Source: Gongronella butleri (lineage: Eukaryota; Mucoromycota; Mucoromycetes; Mucorales; Cunninghamellaceae). Taken from it: 64,000 bases of DNA. The notes under the pieces were generated by a model. The model ran no database searches, was not told the origin of the DNA, and saw only the letters and a program-made list of their open reading frames with translations. Position numbers and translations under genes: made by a program. Positions 24,979 through 39,429 of the stretch are shown piece after piece (position 1 is the stretch's first letter; each line of letters begins with the position of its first letter). The stretch spans positions 430,086-494,085 of the forward strand of contig JAIWZP010000023.1 in NCBI GenBank assembly GCA_025201375.1. The letters are read 5' to 3'.

Positions 24979-26046
24979 TTTAAACATGCTCTATGCGCAT
25001 CTAAAAATCATTTGCATCCTCAACACGACGAGTCGCCGATTCCTAATAATATAATATCATAATAATAGATTTCCTGCAATATTAAAGTATATAAAAAAAT
25101 GTATGATAAACATCATTGTTATGCATTTGTCTCCTCTGACACTATTTTTGTAAGCAAAAAACAAGCACGGGTCGGATGATTTCGTGTACATCTTAAGCGC
25201 GCATCCTTTTTTCTGTGAAAACTACGATAAAAAAATCATTGCATACATAATATCATTCATATGTACGCGGCTATGATATCTATATGCGCGCCGAAATTTC
25301 AACACTGTGTACTATACATTACTACTGTATCATTGATGCAGCTTGCAGCAACACGCTACACTCCTCCACATCAACAGAACAATGCACAAAATCGTACTAA
25401 TTTGTCTTTTAAACACCAAAAAGCGTGGTTTTCGGACATTGGCGGCCTGCTGTTGTGCATCCAGAAATTTTTTTACAGCCTGCTCGCCCGTCAATGAAAC
25501 TTGCGTCACGGCGTAAGGCTTCAATCCTTGATTTGTCGATGCGAATAGTCGCTATCTGATTAGATTCAGCTGATCGACTTTTTCAAATTCTTCAAAAATT
25601 GAATCAAGCGATGTACGACATGAAAATCGTATGATTCCAAGCTCTATCGGCAATTAAATTAGCACAACTCGGCAGGTAGGATACAGGATCATCGTAAAAA
25701 TAGGGATTTATCAGCAAGCTCGCCGAGAATTCAACAGAATCATCTCACTTTTTTTTTTGTCAAATTCTTCAAATTGAAGAGGAACAATCGGTTCAAGTCT
25801 GATCGCGATCCGGCCACTACAGCGGCACCAACGTGCCAAAATTGGTGTATTTTGGGCATTTTAATGCCTTACGATACTGATGCAAAAGTTTTAAATTTAT
25901 GTTCGTCGCGTGCAAAAAAAAAAAATAATAATAATAGAAATGTATGATATGAAAAAGTCACTAGAAAGATCGCATGATGTACCATTTTGCAGATGAATGT
26001 TTCGCTTTTAATGAATTTAAAAAAAGATTGGTATGGCTACAAGCAG
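24979..26046. other. Intergenic region with one decayed coding remnant
   Basis: About 1.07 kb, A/T-rich. Contains the minus-strand remnant 25400-25524 matching 7895-7975 and one TACTGTA near 25325. Short imperfect repeats of TTCAAATTCTTCAAA occur at about 25585 and 25758. No gene is supported. Confidence 0.55.
25400..25524 (-). pseudogene. Coding remnant related to 7895-7975
   Basis: The minus strand reads MKPYAVTQVSLTGEQAVK, then KFLDAQQQAANVRKPRFLV, then loses similarity. The first 20 codons match the fragment at 7.9 kb. Function unknown; probably debris of a multicopy gene or mobile element. Confidence 0.4.
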
Positions 26047-29522
<3,476 letters not shown>

Positions 29523-29910
29523 CACAAGGGCGGAGGGGAATGAATGGAAAGGGCAAGTGAAAAAAAAGCGAGAACAAAGAAAGAAACGAAGCGACGCGGT
29601 GCGGACACCCGCCTTTTTTTTTTTCTATTTGAAACACCGCCATGCGTTTCCTATTTTGGGCCACCATTTCTTCGAACGACGCCTTGTCAAATGGGTCGCA
29701 TTGCACGCCAACCGCCGTCCTTTTCCTTGTTTGCCAGCATTTCTCTCTCCTCTCTTCGGCTTTTTTCTTTTTATTTCTCGTCTTTTTTTTTAAATGCAAC
29801 GATCAGCGTGAGAGCCGCGTTGGTAGTCAATTTTTTATTAAAATCATAGTATCATAGTGGAAGAAATGGGGAAAAAGGGTGTATATTTTGAAAAAAAATT
29901 GCATAGGCAT
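29523..29910. other. Short intergenic region upstream of kinesin-13
   Basis: About 390 bp between the importin-9 stop and the kinesin-13 ATG, both on the minus strand. It must hold the importin 3' end and the kinesin promoter. T/A-rich; no clear TATA box. Confidence 0.55.
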
Positions 29911-32900
29911 CTAGTTGAGAGCCGCTTGCAAGATCTGCTTCTCGTCGTCATTGAGCTGCTGGCAGATCTCCATAAAGTGATTGACATTGTGCACGCTGCA
30001 ATTGCGGAAAAAGTCCAAAAGGTACGCCTAAAAAATGATAAAAAAAAAAGGAAAAAAAAACACGCTCTGGATGAGTCTCCATGACACATGACGCCCATAT
30101 TGCGCGCTGCGCCACGTGTCACCGGCACGCGCAGAGGCTGTCTTACGCGCAGATCCGTCTGGTAGATGGGGTCGTTCTTGAGATCCGGGTTGTTTTCTTC
30201 ATCGTCTGCGTCTTCGGTCATGTTGGCGAGCACATCCGACAAGAATTGATATTCTTGGCGAGATCGAATGGCCACGTCGTCGACAACATCCTCCCATTCG
30301 CCGTCCTGAGAAACAGAAAAGCGGATCAGCCATGCTTTTTTCTTCTTTTTTGCCTATTTTTACCTCATCTCCGATGGAATCCGCCTCGTCCTGCGCACCA
30401 GTGTCGGCAGCCAAGCTGTTGCCCATGTCCGCCACCAAGAGCTTGATGATCTTCATGGACAGGGGGATTTGCGTGTACTGATCAGGGTCTACGAAAACAA
30501 AAAGAGGGATGAGTCAAGCGTTTCTATTGCTTTTCTTGCGCGATTCTTACTGCGCTTGGACTTGGAGCGCGTCACAATGCCGGCATTGGGGTTGACAACA
30601 ATGTCGCCTTTGACAGACATGTTGAGAAGATCGGCATTGTTGACCAAGTAGATCTTGGACAGCGCAATGGCGCTAAAATAATAAAGAAAAGAAAAAAAGC
30701 AATGTAAAAACACGACCCTCTTTTTTTTTTTTTGACAAGCACCAACCTGACTTTGAGCGAATAGTAGCCCGAGAAGCTGTCGTAATTGTCGACCCAGTGC
30801 GTCATGAGGATGGCCAGGCCAGATTTGCCATTGATGGACGTCTTGAGAAGGAAATCAAGCACGGTGTCCTGCTGCGAGTTGATCAGATGCGCAAACACAA
30901 GGACCAGCGACTGAGCGAGCAAAATAACAAAGGGGGGTTGAGCATCCTTTTCCACTTTTCTGGTTTTTTTTGTCCTACCTGGATGAAAGGCTGCGAAGTC
31001 GTTGACTCCAAGCGCACGAGCACGGCATTGAGCAACTCGGGCAGCACGGGCGCAATGGCATTGCCAACCTGGTCGCGCAAAAAGCAAACGAAAAAAAAAG
31101 AGTGAGATCGACCAACAAATCCATTTTTGCCTTACCTTTTGAATCATGGTGACAATGAGGTCGCCGACAAAGAGAGCGTCGGAATCCGAGGCCGAGGGCG
31201 CGAGGAGCTTGGCGACAAAGTGGATGGCATAATCAAGGCCGGATTTGCCGCTTTGGTCTCGCCATTGGACAATGTGGTCGGTGTCCTTTGCGAGGAATTG
31301 CTTGATGCACTCCTGGCTGCTCTGGAGGATCTCGGGGTCGGGGTTGCGCCAGACGAGGTCCATGAGGGCAGGGTACATTTGCTGCGACAATTCGACGGGC
31401 AGGGGCGACGGGCCAAAGGTGAGGATGGCCGTGAGCAGATCAATGGCATTGCCCTGGACAGAAGCTTCGGCGTCGGTGCGCGCGAGGGTCTGCGCGATAA
31501 ACGGCAGCGAGCGCGTGCACAGGCTGGGGAAATAATGCTCGTTCTTGGCAAATTCCTCAAACACGTCGAGAATGTAGCTGATGATGATCGAATCCGAGGC
31601 AAACTTGCTCCACACGTCCAAGATGGCGGGCGTCAGTGTCTGCTCATATTGGGCCGTGACCTGGCGATTGATCTTGACGCTGGACGACAACGTGTCGAGC
31701 AAGAGCATAAGCGACTCCTCCGTAGCCACAGGCAGCAATTGGCACGAGCCTTCCATGATCTGCACCTGGTACGGCGACACGTATTGCGGGTCCATGTGCT
31801 TGCAAAAGTTGCAAAGCGCACGCAATGCCGAAATCTTCACAGGCACGCCGCTCGCAGGCGATTGCAGCGCCTGCACCGCCACCGTCACATATTGGCTCGC
31901 CATCTCCGCAGGCAGAATCTTGGCAAACTCGGACGCAAACACAAACGCGCGGCCCTGAAGGAAGGGCAAGTCTGTTAAAAAAAAAAAGCGAAAAAAATGG
32001 CAAAATTATAAATAAACAAATGAGACACGCGCGACAACGATATCCAAGAGACACCATTCTTACCCGTCATCTTCATGTCCTCCAGGACAACGTGGTCAAA
32101 CAGGCTCTTGAGATCGAATTGCACTTGGCGGCTGTCATCCTCGAGGTATTCGGCGAGATCCTCGTTCATGCGGCCTGTCGCAAGCAAGCACGCCTCATGA
32201 ATCTTCCACCTAGACAAAGTGAATGACGCGGTCAGTCAAGATAGAGACGCGTCGCGTCGCGTTTTTGTTTTCTTCTTCTATTTTTTTTTCCATTTTTACC
32301 AGTCCGACGAGCCATTGTTGCGGATTTCAACGGACTCGGAAATGTGGCGCTGAACCGCCTTGCCCAGTGCGTTGAAAAAGGGCACGGGGAAGCTGTCGCT
32401 GAGGGCCAGGAGGACGTCGATGGCCGCGACACGTGTATTGAAAGAGAAAGTGCTTTCTTCCTCGTCGGCGACGAATTGATTCGCATCGGTGGACCAAACC
32501 TCCATTTGCTCCTGGGTGATTTGCATGTAGACAATGAGCACGTAGAGCAGCTGGGCCAAAAAGTCGGTGGGCTGCTGCCCGTCGGCGGCGACAAACAGGT
32601 GACGCACCGATTTTTTGCTGCAGGCGGACGATACAAAGTCAAACAGCACGTAAATCAAGTTTTGGAAGCCAATTTCGTTGCCGTCCGAGTCCTTGAACGA
32701 CTCCTCGGCGTCGCCAGAGTCGCTGACAAACTCGGCCACGTAACGTTCGCGCAAATTATGCAAATCGTTCCAAATGGGCTCAAACAGCTGGGGCAACGAC
32801 GACAAGATGTACTTTGGGAACTCGCCGCTGATCGTACAGATGCTCTACAAGAAAAAGGATGAGACAAGGCGCTTCTTTTTTTTTGAAAAAGGAGCAAAAA

Positions 32901-34111
32901 GCGAGATTCATGCTTTTTCTCGTTTTCTTTCTCTTTTTCTCTCTCGTTTTTTCTTTTTTTTTCTTTTACCTTGATGACATCCATCTTGAGGCCATATTCC
33001 TCGGAAGCCTTCTCGGCATTGTCCTGGACGTGGTGGTTGAGGATGGTGCTGTAGGCCTGAAGCCATTGGGGCAGGATGGGGCCGACCATCTGGTCAGCAA
33101 GGGTGGGGTTTTCCTCGCGGAGAGTGGACAACATCTCAATGCACGAGCTAAAGATGGTGACGGCGCGGCCGCGCGTGCGGAAAGAGTAGACATTGTCGGA
33201 GGTGAGGACAGTGAACAGCTCGGGGACGAGCGAGGGGCCAATGGTGGGCAGCTGCTGCACGCTGATGTCCTTCTTCACCATCTCGAGCAGCACACGCATC
33301 GCGCCGTGCACGCTGTCGGCATTGTTGCTCTTGAGGTAGCTGAAAAGAATGTCCAACAGGTTACCCCATTCCTCGGGGAAGTCGTCGTGCGCAATCTTTG
33401 ACACGACATAGGCGCTGACCACACGGATACGCGACTCGGAGTCCGCCAGGCCCGTGATGATGATGTGGCGCACCGCCTCCTTGCTCTGAAAGAAAAAATT
33501 GGAAAAAAGGGAGAAAAAGAGGGGGTGAATCGCGTCAATCGCGTGTCACACGAGCGCAAATCACAAATTGAGCTCCCAGATCGAGCCCAAGCGGCGCAGC
33601 GCGCCACAGTGAGCCGTCTCATGGCCAAAAAAAAATGCACATCCGATAGCTGCCTCGCGTATTTTCTGTCATTTTACCTGCTGAGGAGGCTCAGGACCCA
33701 CGAATCTGTCGTTTTTCGCGGACCAGTAGCTGTCAACATAGCTCTTCAGGGACAGGGCGGCCAAGTAAAAGCGAGAAAAAAAAAAGCAAGGAAAGAACAG
33801 GTTAAGGATAACATGTATAAAAAAAAATATAAAAGCGTAAAAAACGCAATCAAAGGATTGTAAGCGAGTAAAAGAAAAAGGATATTTGACGATGAGGCAC
33901 CGGCAGGTCCTTGTTGACCGTCAGACGCGCGAGACTGACCGAGTATTCTATGGAAAAAGACGTGGGTTACTACTGCCTTGTTGCCATTCAAAACAAAAAA
34001 AGGCTTACCTGGGGCATTGGCAAGCTCCTTGAGTCGCGTCTCGGCAGCCATGCGAATGTTGGCATCGCTGTTGGTCACGCCAACAAGCGTCTCATACACG
34101 GATTCGTCCAT
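29911..34111 (-). CDS. IPO9: Importin-9 / Kap114-type karyopherin beta
   Basis: Thirteen exons, minus strand: 34111-34009, 33947-33886, 33764-33678, 33485-32970, 32844-32300, 32209-32064, 31971-31136, 31068-30979, 30910-30747, 30672-30551, 30488-30364, 30305-30147, 30027-29911; 1023 aa (human IPO9 1041). A nuclear import receptor; relatives carry histones H2A-H2B, TBP and ribosomal proteins, released by RanGTP (family knowledge). Collinear landmarks: MAAETRLKELANAPEYSV, RQLAALSLKSYVDSYW (importin-N), VHGAMRVLLEMV, SFRTRGRAVTIFSSCIEM, MQITQEQMEVW, DWWKIHEACLLATG, MTHWVDNYDSFSGYY, the acidic EDADDEENN loop, and NDPIYQTDLRAYLLDFF. Twelve introns; eleven are GT-AG. The second (33885-33765) has AT-AC ends and U12-type signals. 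Start chosen at the ATG giving MDESVYETL. Confidence 0.94.
33765..33885 (-). other. U12-type AT-AC intron in importin-9
   Basis: 121-nt intron between codons for HRQ and LAALS. On the minus strand it starts ATATCCTTTTTC, the consensus U12 AT-AC donor. It contains TATCCTTAAC (33810-33801), a near-consensus U12 branch site, and ends TTTTAC. There is no AG in the 3' half, so no GT-AG alternative restores the conserved RQLAALSLK reading. The branch adenosine is about 37 nt from the acceptor, longer than typical but within the known range. Confidence 0.88.
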
Positions 34112-34321
34112 GATCAAAAAAAGGGTGATGTGAAACGAGAAAAAGAAGAGAAAAAAAAAAGGCAAACGCGCGTGGCGTTGCGGACTTTTGAAGGGATTCT
34201 CCGTCTCTCATGGAAATCAATCACGTGTATAAATGGCAGGGCGGCGGTTCGGAAAATCTTGTACCGCGCATCCCCTCTCTTTTCTTTCTTTCTTTCTTTC
34301 TTTCTTGCATTTTCACCTGTC
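34112..34321. promoter_or_regulatory. Bidirectional promoter, importin-9 / ferrochelatase
   Basis: 210 bp between divergent ATGs. It holds an E-box CACGTG at 34222-34227 touching TATAAAT at 34228-34234, 94 nt before the ferrochelatase ATG, and a TTTC microsatellite (34282-34305). An E-box next to a TATA box suggests bHLH control of the ferrochelatase side (inference). Confidence 0.5.
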
Positions 34322-35751
34322 ATGTTGACACGCCTGCTCAAGTCACGTAAACACTCTTGGCTTTTGCTCATTTTTGTTGCTCACCTACTCTATTTAGGCC
34401 CTACCTTATTGGCACGCGCTGTTCGTCCCTTGTCCACCGTGACCAAAAAGCCGTGAGTCCCTGTTTTCTCGTTTTTTTTTTTTTTTTGCGCAGCTCATTT
34501 GGGTGTTTTAGGCCGACGGCCATTCTTTTGACGAATATGGGGGGTCCCAAGACCCTGGACGACGTGCACGACTTTTTGCTCAATCTCTTCACGGACCGTG
34601 ATATCATGCAATTGCCTTTTCAAGCCAACATTGCCAAGTGGATTGCCAAAAGACGCAGCCCGAGCATTCGCGAGCAGTATGCTGCCATTGGCGGTGGCTC
34701 GCCCATCCTGTACTGGACTCAGAAACAAGGCGAGGCCATGGAGAAGCTTTTGGATACCATGTCGCCCGAGACGGGTAAGCAAATAGCCCCAAAAAATAGC
34801 CAATTGGCTAAACAATTGTCTCATTTTTTCCCTTTTTTTTTTTTTTTTTGTTTTTAGCGCCTCACAAGCATTACATCGCGTTTCGATATGTGCAGCCGTC
34901 GACGCAGGCTGCGCTGGAGGAGATGAAGGCAGATGGTGTGGAGCGAGCGGTGGTTTTCACGCAATACCCTCAATACTCGTGCTCGACAACGGGCAGCAGC
35001 ATGAACGAATTGCATCGAGGCATTGTGAGCAATGGCATGGAAAATGTGGAGTGGTCCATCATCGACCGATGGCCCACGCATCCGGGCTTTGTCGACGCCA
35101 TGGCCAGCAAGATTGAGGCCAAGCTGAACGAATACACCACGCCTGCTCAGCGCGACGACGCCGTCATCCTCTTCTCTGCTCACTCGCTCCCCATGGACGT
35201 CGTCAATCGCGGCGACCCTTACCCCGCCGAGGTGGCCGCCAGTGTCGATCGCATCATGGACCGTCTCGGCCGCAAGAACCCTTACCGCCTCGTCTGGCAG
35301 TCCCAGGTCGGCCCAAAGGCTTGGCTCGGCCCTCAGACTCAAAAAGCCCTCGAGCAGTATGCCCACGCAGGCAACAAGGACATTGTCGTCGTCCCCATTG
35401 CTTTCACAAGCGACCATATCGAGACACTTTATGAATTGGACCATGAATATGGCCAAGAGGCCATTGCCGTAAGCAAATTTACTTTTGTGACAAGGAAAAG
35501 GACGCGAATTAACACTCTGGTTTTTTTTTTCCGCAAAGAACGGCATCACGGGCTTTAAGCGCGCCGAGGCTCTCAACGACGATCCCATCTTTACAAAGGC
35601 CATGGCGACCATTGTCAAGGAACATCTCGACAAGGGCACGCTTGTCTCGCCCCAGTGGTACCTGCGATGCCCTGGATGCACCTTTGATAGCTGTGGCACC
35701 ACGCGTGACTTTTTCAAGGAGCGCGACACGCGTCAGGACGCGTCATCTTAG
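34322..35751 (+). CDS. HEM15: Ferrochelatase, mitochondrial, [2Fe-2S] type
   Basis: Five exons: 34322-34346, 34398-34452, 34512-34774, 34858-35468, 35539-35751; 388 aa. Inserts Fe2+ into protoporphyrin IX at the inner mitochondrial membrane, the last haem step (family knowledge). Seen: a basic presequence ([19 protein letters not shown]), [82 protein letters not shown] and [14 protein letters not shown] with the catalytic His. Cys in QYSCST plus the C-terminal CPGCTFDSC (C-x2-C-x4-C) give the four ligands of the [2Fe-2S] cluster found in animal and some fungal enzymes but not in S. cerevisiae. The first intron is 51 nt and in frame without a stop, so retention would lengthen the presequence. 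AATAAA at 35762-35767. Confidence 0.94.
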
Positions 35752-36774
35752 ATTATAAGAAAATAAATGCAACATGTCATATTTATTTTATTTTGTGCGC
35801 ATTAATATTTGACTATTGTGTGGTAAATATATCAAGCAGTGATTTGTGTCCATCCTGGCCCAGTCTTCATCAAAATGGACGTGCGTGGCGCGTTGGCAGC
35901 ACCATTTGTGACGCATGAGGCATGGGAGGCCCTACACGTGCTCCGATAGTTCGACTGGCCGAGAAAAAATGTGGCGGCGAGGCATCGAGAATCGAGCGCC
36001 TAAGACACATGTGCAGTTGACGCCATTTCATCTAGTAAAACAAAAAACAAAAAAAAATAAAAAAAAAAACAAAAAAGAAGAAATCAGTTGCCGTAAATTA
36101 AGAAAAGGGGTTGCGCGCAGCTGCACGGATAACACCCGAGTCCCATAAGGCCCACCGTCTCCAAAGAGATCAGACGTGGCCCCTTAGTGCAAGCTACTTC
36201 CTCCAACCCAAGTTTCATCCTGCAGCCCTAATGCCCATCGCATGCCAAACGACACACGAGGTGTTTTCCACAGGCAGTGCTACAGGCCTACTACTTAGGA
36301 TGACTTTGCAGAGGCACACAACCATCGCAGCTGCACGGATAACACCCGAGTCCCGTAACGTCCACCGTCTCCAAAGAGATCAGGCGTGGCCCCTTAGTGC
36401 AAGCTACTTCTTCCAACCCAAGTTTCATCCTGCAGCCCTATTGCCCATCGCATGCCAAATGACACACGAGGTGTTTTCCACAGGCAGTGCTACAGGCCTA
36501 CTACTCGCGGCGATTTTACAGAAGCAAGGAAGGAAGAGGAAGAAGAGAAAAAAAAAAAACGATGTTAGTCCGGCCTGGTCCGACGCTAACATTTTAAATG
36601 CCGACAAACACACATCAAAGTGTCGCGCTTTTTTTTTTTTTTCTTGTTTACGCCGCCCTTTTTTTTTTTTTTTTTTCTTGTTTACGCCCTTTTTTTTTTT
36701 TCCTACATGCCTCTACCGCCATTACCGCACGGCATTTCGCCGGAGTATAGCATCCCAAAAGAACATTTTATTCG
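35752..36774. other. Intergenic region with a 210-bp tandem duplication
   Basis: About 1 kb. The left end is the ferrochelatase 3' UTR. It contains the tandem duplication at 36117-36510 and, before the next ATG, T-rich blocks including two repeats of TTCTTGTTTACGCC. A short frame reading EYSIPKEHFIRWKVNTML overlaps the start of the next gene in another frame. Confidence 0.6.
36117..36510 (+). repeat. Tandem duplication, period 210 bp
   Basis: GCAGCTGCACGGATAACACC begins at 36117 and again at 36327. The copies share long stretches including CCACCGTCTCCAAAGAGATC and GGTGTTTTCCACAGGCAGTG, with about ten scattered substitutions over some 185 bp. One continuous frame reads across both (GLLLRMTLQ / GLLLAAILQ). 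No domain recognised. Confidence 0.85.
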
Positions 36775-38967
36775 ATGGAAAGTCAACACTATGCTGGCTG
36801 GTGTTCCTGTGGTTCTTGGAATAAGCTAGACAACCTATGCGACGCTGCCTTGAACCACTTCGACTCGAGCATGGTGTCCCCCGCTTCAGCACTGTCCAAA
36901 GTCAAAACAACATTGAACAACATAGCGCGCTTCTCACCTGATATGGCTTTACGACAATTCTGCCAGGAATTGAAACATTATCTTGGCAAAAAAGCGACAA
37001 AGGACGAATTTGCAGTGGTCTGGACAACGATCAGTACAAACAAGAAGCTGCGACGTAGCATTCAAAGTCGACAGGAATCAAATTTGCTCAAATCGCAATT
37101 AGTCGCGGAAGATATGGTGGGCTCATCCCTCGATCTGAAGCTGATGCCCGACACACCTGCAGCATCGTCCTCCACGGCCCACACACCCGCAGCATCGTCC
37201 TCCACGGCTCACTCACCCGCAGCATCGTCCTCCACGGCCCACACACCCGCGCCATCGTCCTCCACGGCCCACACACCCGCGCCATCGTCCTCCACGGCCC
37301 ACACACCCGCGACATCGTCCTCCACGGCTCACACAGCCGCGCCATCTCACAAACCCGCAGCATCTTCCTCCACGGCTCACACACCCGCAGCATCGTCCTC
37401 CACGGCCCACACACCCGCGCCATCGTCCCCCACGGCTCACACACCCGCAGCATCGTCCTCCACGGCCCACACACCCGCAGCATCGTCCTCCACGGCCCAC
37501 ACACCCGCGCCATCTCACAAACCCGCAGCATCGTCCTCCACGGCTCACACAACGGCGCCATCGTCCTCCACGGCCCACACACCCGCGCCATCTCACACAC
37601 CCGCAGCATCGTCCTCCACGGCTCACACACCCGCGCCATCGTCCTCCACGGCCCACACACCCGCAGCATCGTCCTCCACGGCTCACACACCCACGCCATC
37701 GTCCTCCACGGCCCACACACCCACGCCATCGTCCTCCACGGCCCACACACCCGCGACATCGTCCTCCACGGCCCACACACCTGCAGCATCGTCCTCCACG
37801 GCTCACACAACGGCGCCATCGTCCTCCACGGCTCACTCACCCGCGCCATCGTCCTCCTCAAAAGCCACGGTGCTTAATGAAGCGGGAAGACAGCTACAAG
37901 CGAGACTTGAACTGGGCAAGAAGCTCACGAGCACAAGCAGACGAGTCATGGTGACCTCCTTGTCATCCGTGCTGGACTTGGCTGACGGTGAGACACGTGG
38001 CCAAAAATCATTGTTTGGCGATATCAAATGGGCGCAGCTGCAACAGCGATTTGGTACCAAGTATTCAATGCATTGCAAACCCGAACTTCCAGGAGCACTG
38101 AAGGATGCCTGGGACCAAGTCGTCAAGCTCTGTGCAAGAGGGAACGAAGCTCAAGCACGCCTATAAGTCGCGGAGCAGATTTTCCAGCAGCGAGATCGAG
38201 AAGCCATCGCCGGGCTACACGCTATCGCCCATCTGCTGGATGCTTATCAATTCCGTCGATTGCTTTTGGCGGATGTTGACGCCCCGGAGTACGATGTCTT
38301 GTTCAAGCTATGGCTTCCATTGTTTGACCATGTATTCACATCAGAATCCACATCAACACGAATTGCTGAAACAGTGAGCAAGTTTTCGTCAGGCCAGAAA
38401 AGACTATCGCAACCCAAAAGCCGTGCAACATCGTTCAAAATTGACATTCGGATCATCTTCCATGCTGCCCATGACCAGACGATCGATGTTTGTGCCATGG
38501 AGGCCGCGCGACGCTATGACGACGATCAAAAACTATCGCACGACCACGGCAAACTGTTACGGGAGGGAAAAGACATTGTGGATCAGCTTCTCAACAATGT
38601 TGTTGACAGCGAAGCTGCGGAGCGCATCAAAGGGTTCGTCTTCCAGCTCATCGGGACGCAAGGTGCCATCACAAGTCTGCATCTCGACGACGAGGAAGAA
38701 GGTTTATATGTCGCAGTGCCCCAAAAGTCAATTAGCCTGCCTCGATCCATCCACTCATTGCGCCGGTTTGAGGACACTCTTGCTGTGCTTCTCAACATTC
38801 GTCGAGAGCTTGACTCCCTCGCTCATTGCTTGCGGGATCAGATGGAATTGATGGAAGAGCGGCGGCGTTCGGTGGGCGCAACGCGCTCTCGGCCAGCCCC
38901 AATGATACTTGTACATCCATTGAAAAAAAGAATGCGACCTACGTGGTATTCGCCCACGCACAATTGA
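36775..38967 (+). pseudogene. Repeat-bearing Mucoromycota-type protein with one in-frame stop
   Basis: A single frame runs 731 codons from ATG 36775 to 38967, broken only by TAA at 38164-38166 (codon 464). Before the stop: a 125-aa helical N-terminal part (ALRQFCQELKHYLGKKATK), about 23 copies of a 10-residue TPAASSSTAH-type repeat (37145-37860), and a 100-aa segment. After it the frame continues VAEQIFQQRDREAIAGLH, then EYDVLFKLWLPLFDHVF, IDIRIIFHAAHDQTIDV, FVFQLIGTQGAITSLHLDD and GLYVAVPQKSISLPRSI. This C-terminal part resembles a large uncharacterised Mucorales family (from memory, not a search). Coding character is equal on both sides of the TAA, so it is a recent nonsense mutation, a read-through stop or a sequencing error. 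No intron removing only the TAA fits. Function unknown. Confidence 0.6.
37145..37860 (+). repeat. 30-bp coding minisatellite (decapeptide TPAASSSTAH)
   Basis: About 23 units of ACACCCGCAGCATCGTCC-type followed by TCCACGGCCCAC, 30 bp each, with in-frame variants (PAP, TAP, PTP) and three shorter PSHKP/PSHTP inserts. Ser/Thr/Pro/Ala-rich and a good O-glycosylation or linker candidate, though no signal peptide is seen. Period divisible by three keeps the frame. Confidence 0.92.
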
Positions 38968-39429
38968 ATATACCTTGCGTTAAATCCTTTCCCCGCCCTC
39001 AAGCGTCACGCCCGCGTCCATAGTGCCCATCCTCAACCTCCTATTCCCCATCATTTCTTTGTCTGAGCTCTCCACTCTTCGCCTACTCTCCTCCACTGCT
39101 ACCCCTCGTATTTCTCTGCTCCCTACCAAAAAAAAATATAATAAAGCTGATATTCGCGAAAAAAAAAAAAATAACACCGTCGGAGACTTGAGCTTGCTCA
39201 CCCTCAAGCCTCAACTATCATAGTCCAAACCTGGGACCAGATGAGCAATTTTGCGACAATGCGAGAGAGCGCCAGGGAAAATCGGGGTAAGGGGGTACTG
39301 TAGTAGTAAACAACAAGGTCCAAAGGCCCTTGCCTGGCCTGGCAAGATGTGGGGCCACTTCTAGCTTTGAAAGGAGCGAGGCCACTTGATATGATACACG
39401 TATTTTCTTAATTTTCTCTTCTCATGAGA

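Noticed and set aside
37088..37861. 257- and 207-codon minus-strand frames over the decapeptide repeat
   Set aside because: Shadow of the 30-bp repeat; the plus-strand frame extends well beyond the repeat into non-repetitive coding sequence.
38100..38230. An intron that would remove the TAA at 38164
   Set aside because: No donor with a GTAAG-like sequence and matching acceptor keeps frame; flanking codons read naturally without removal.
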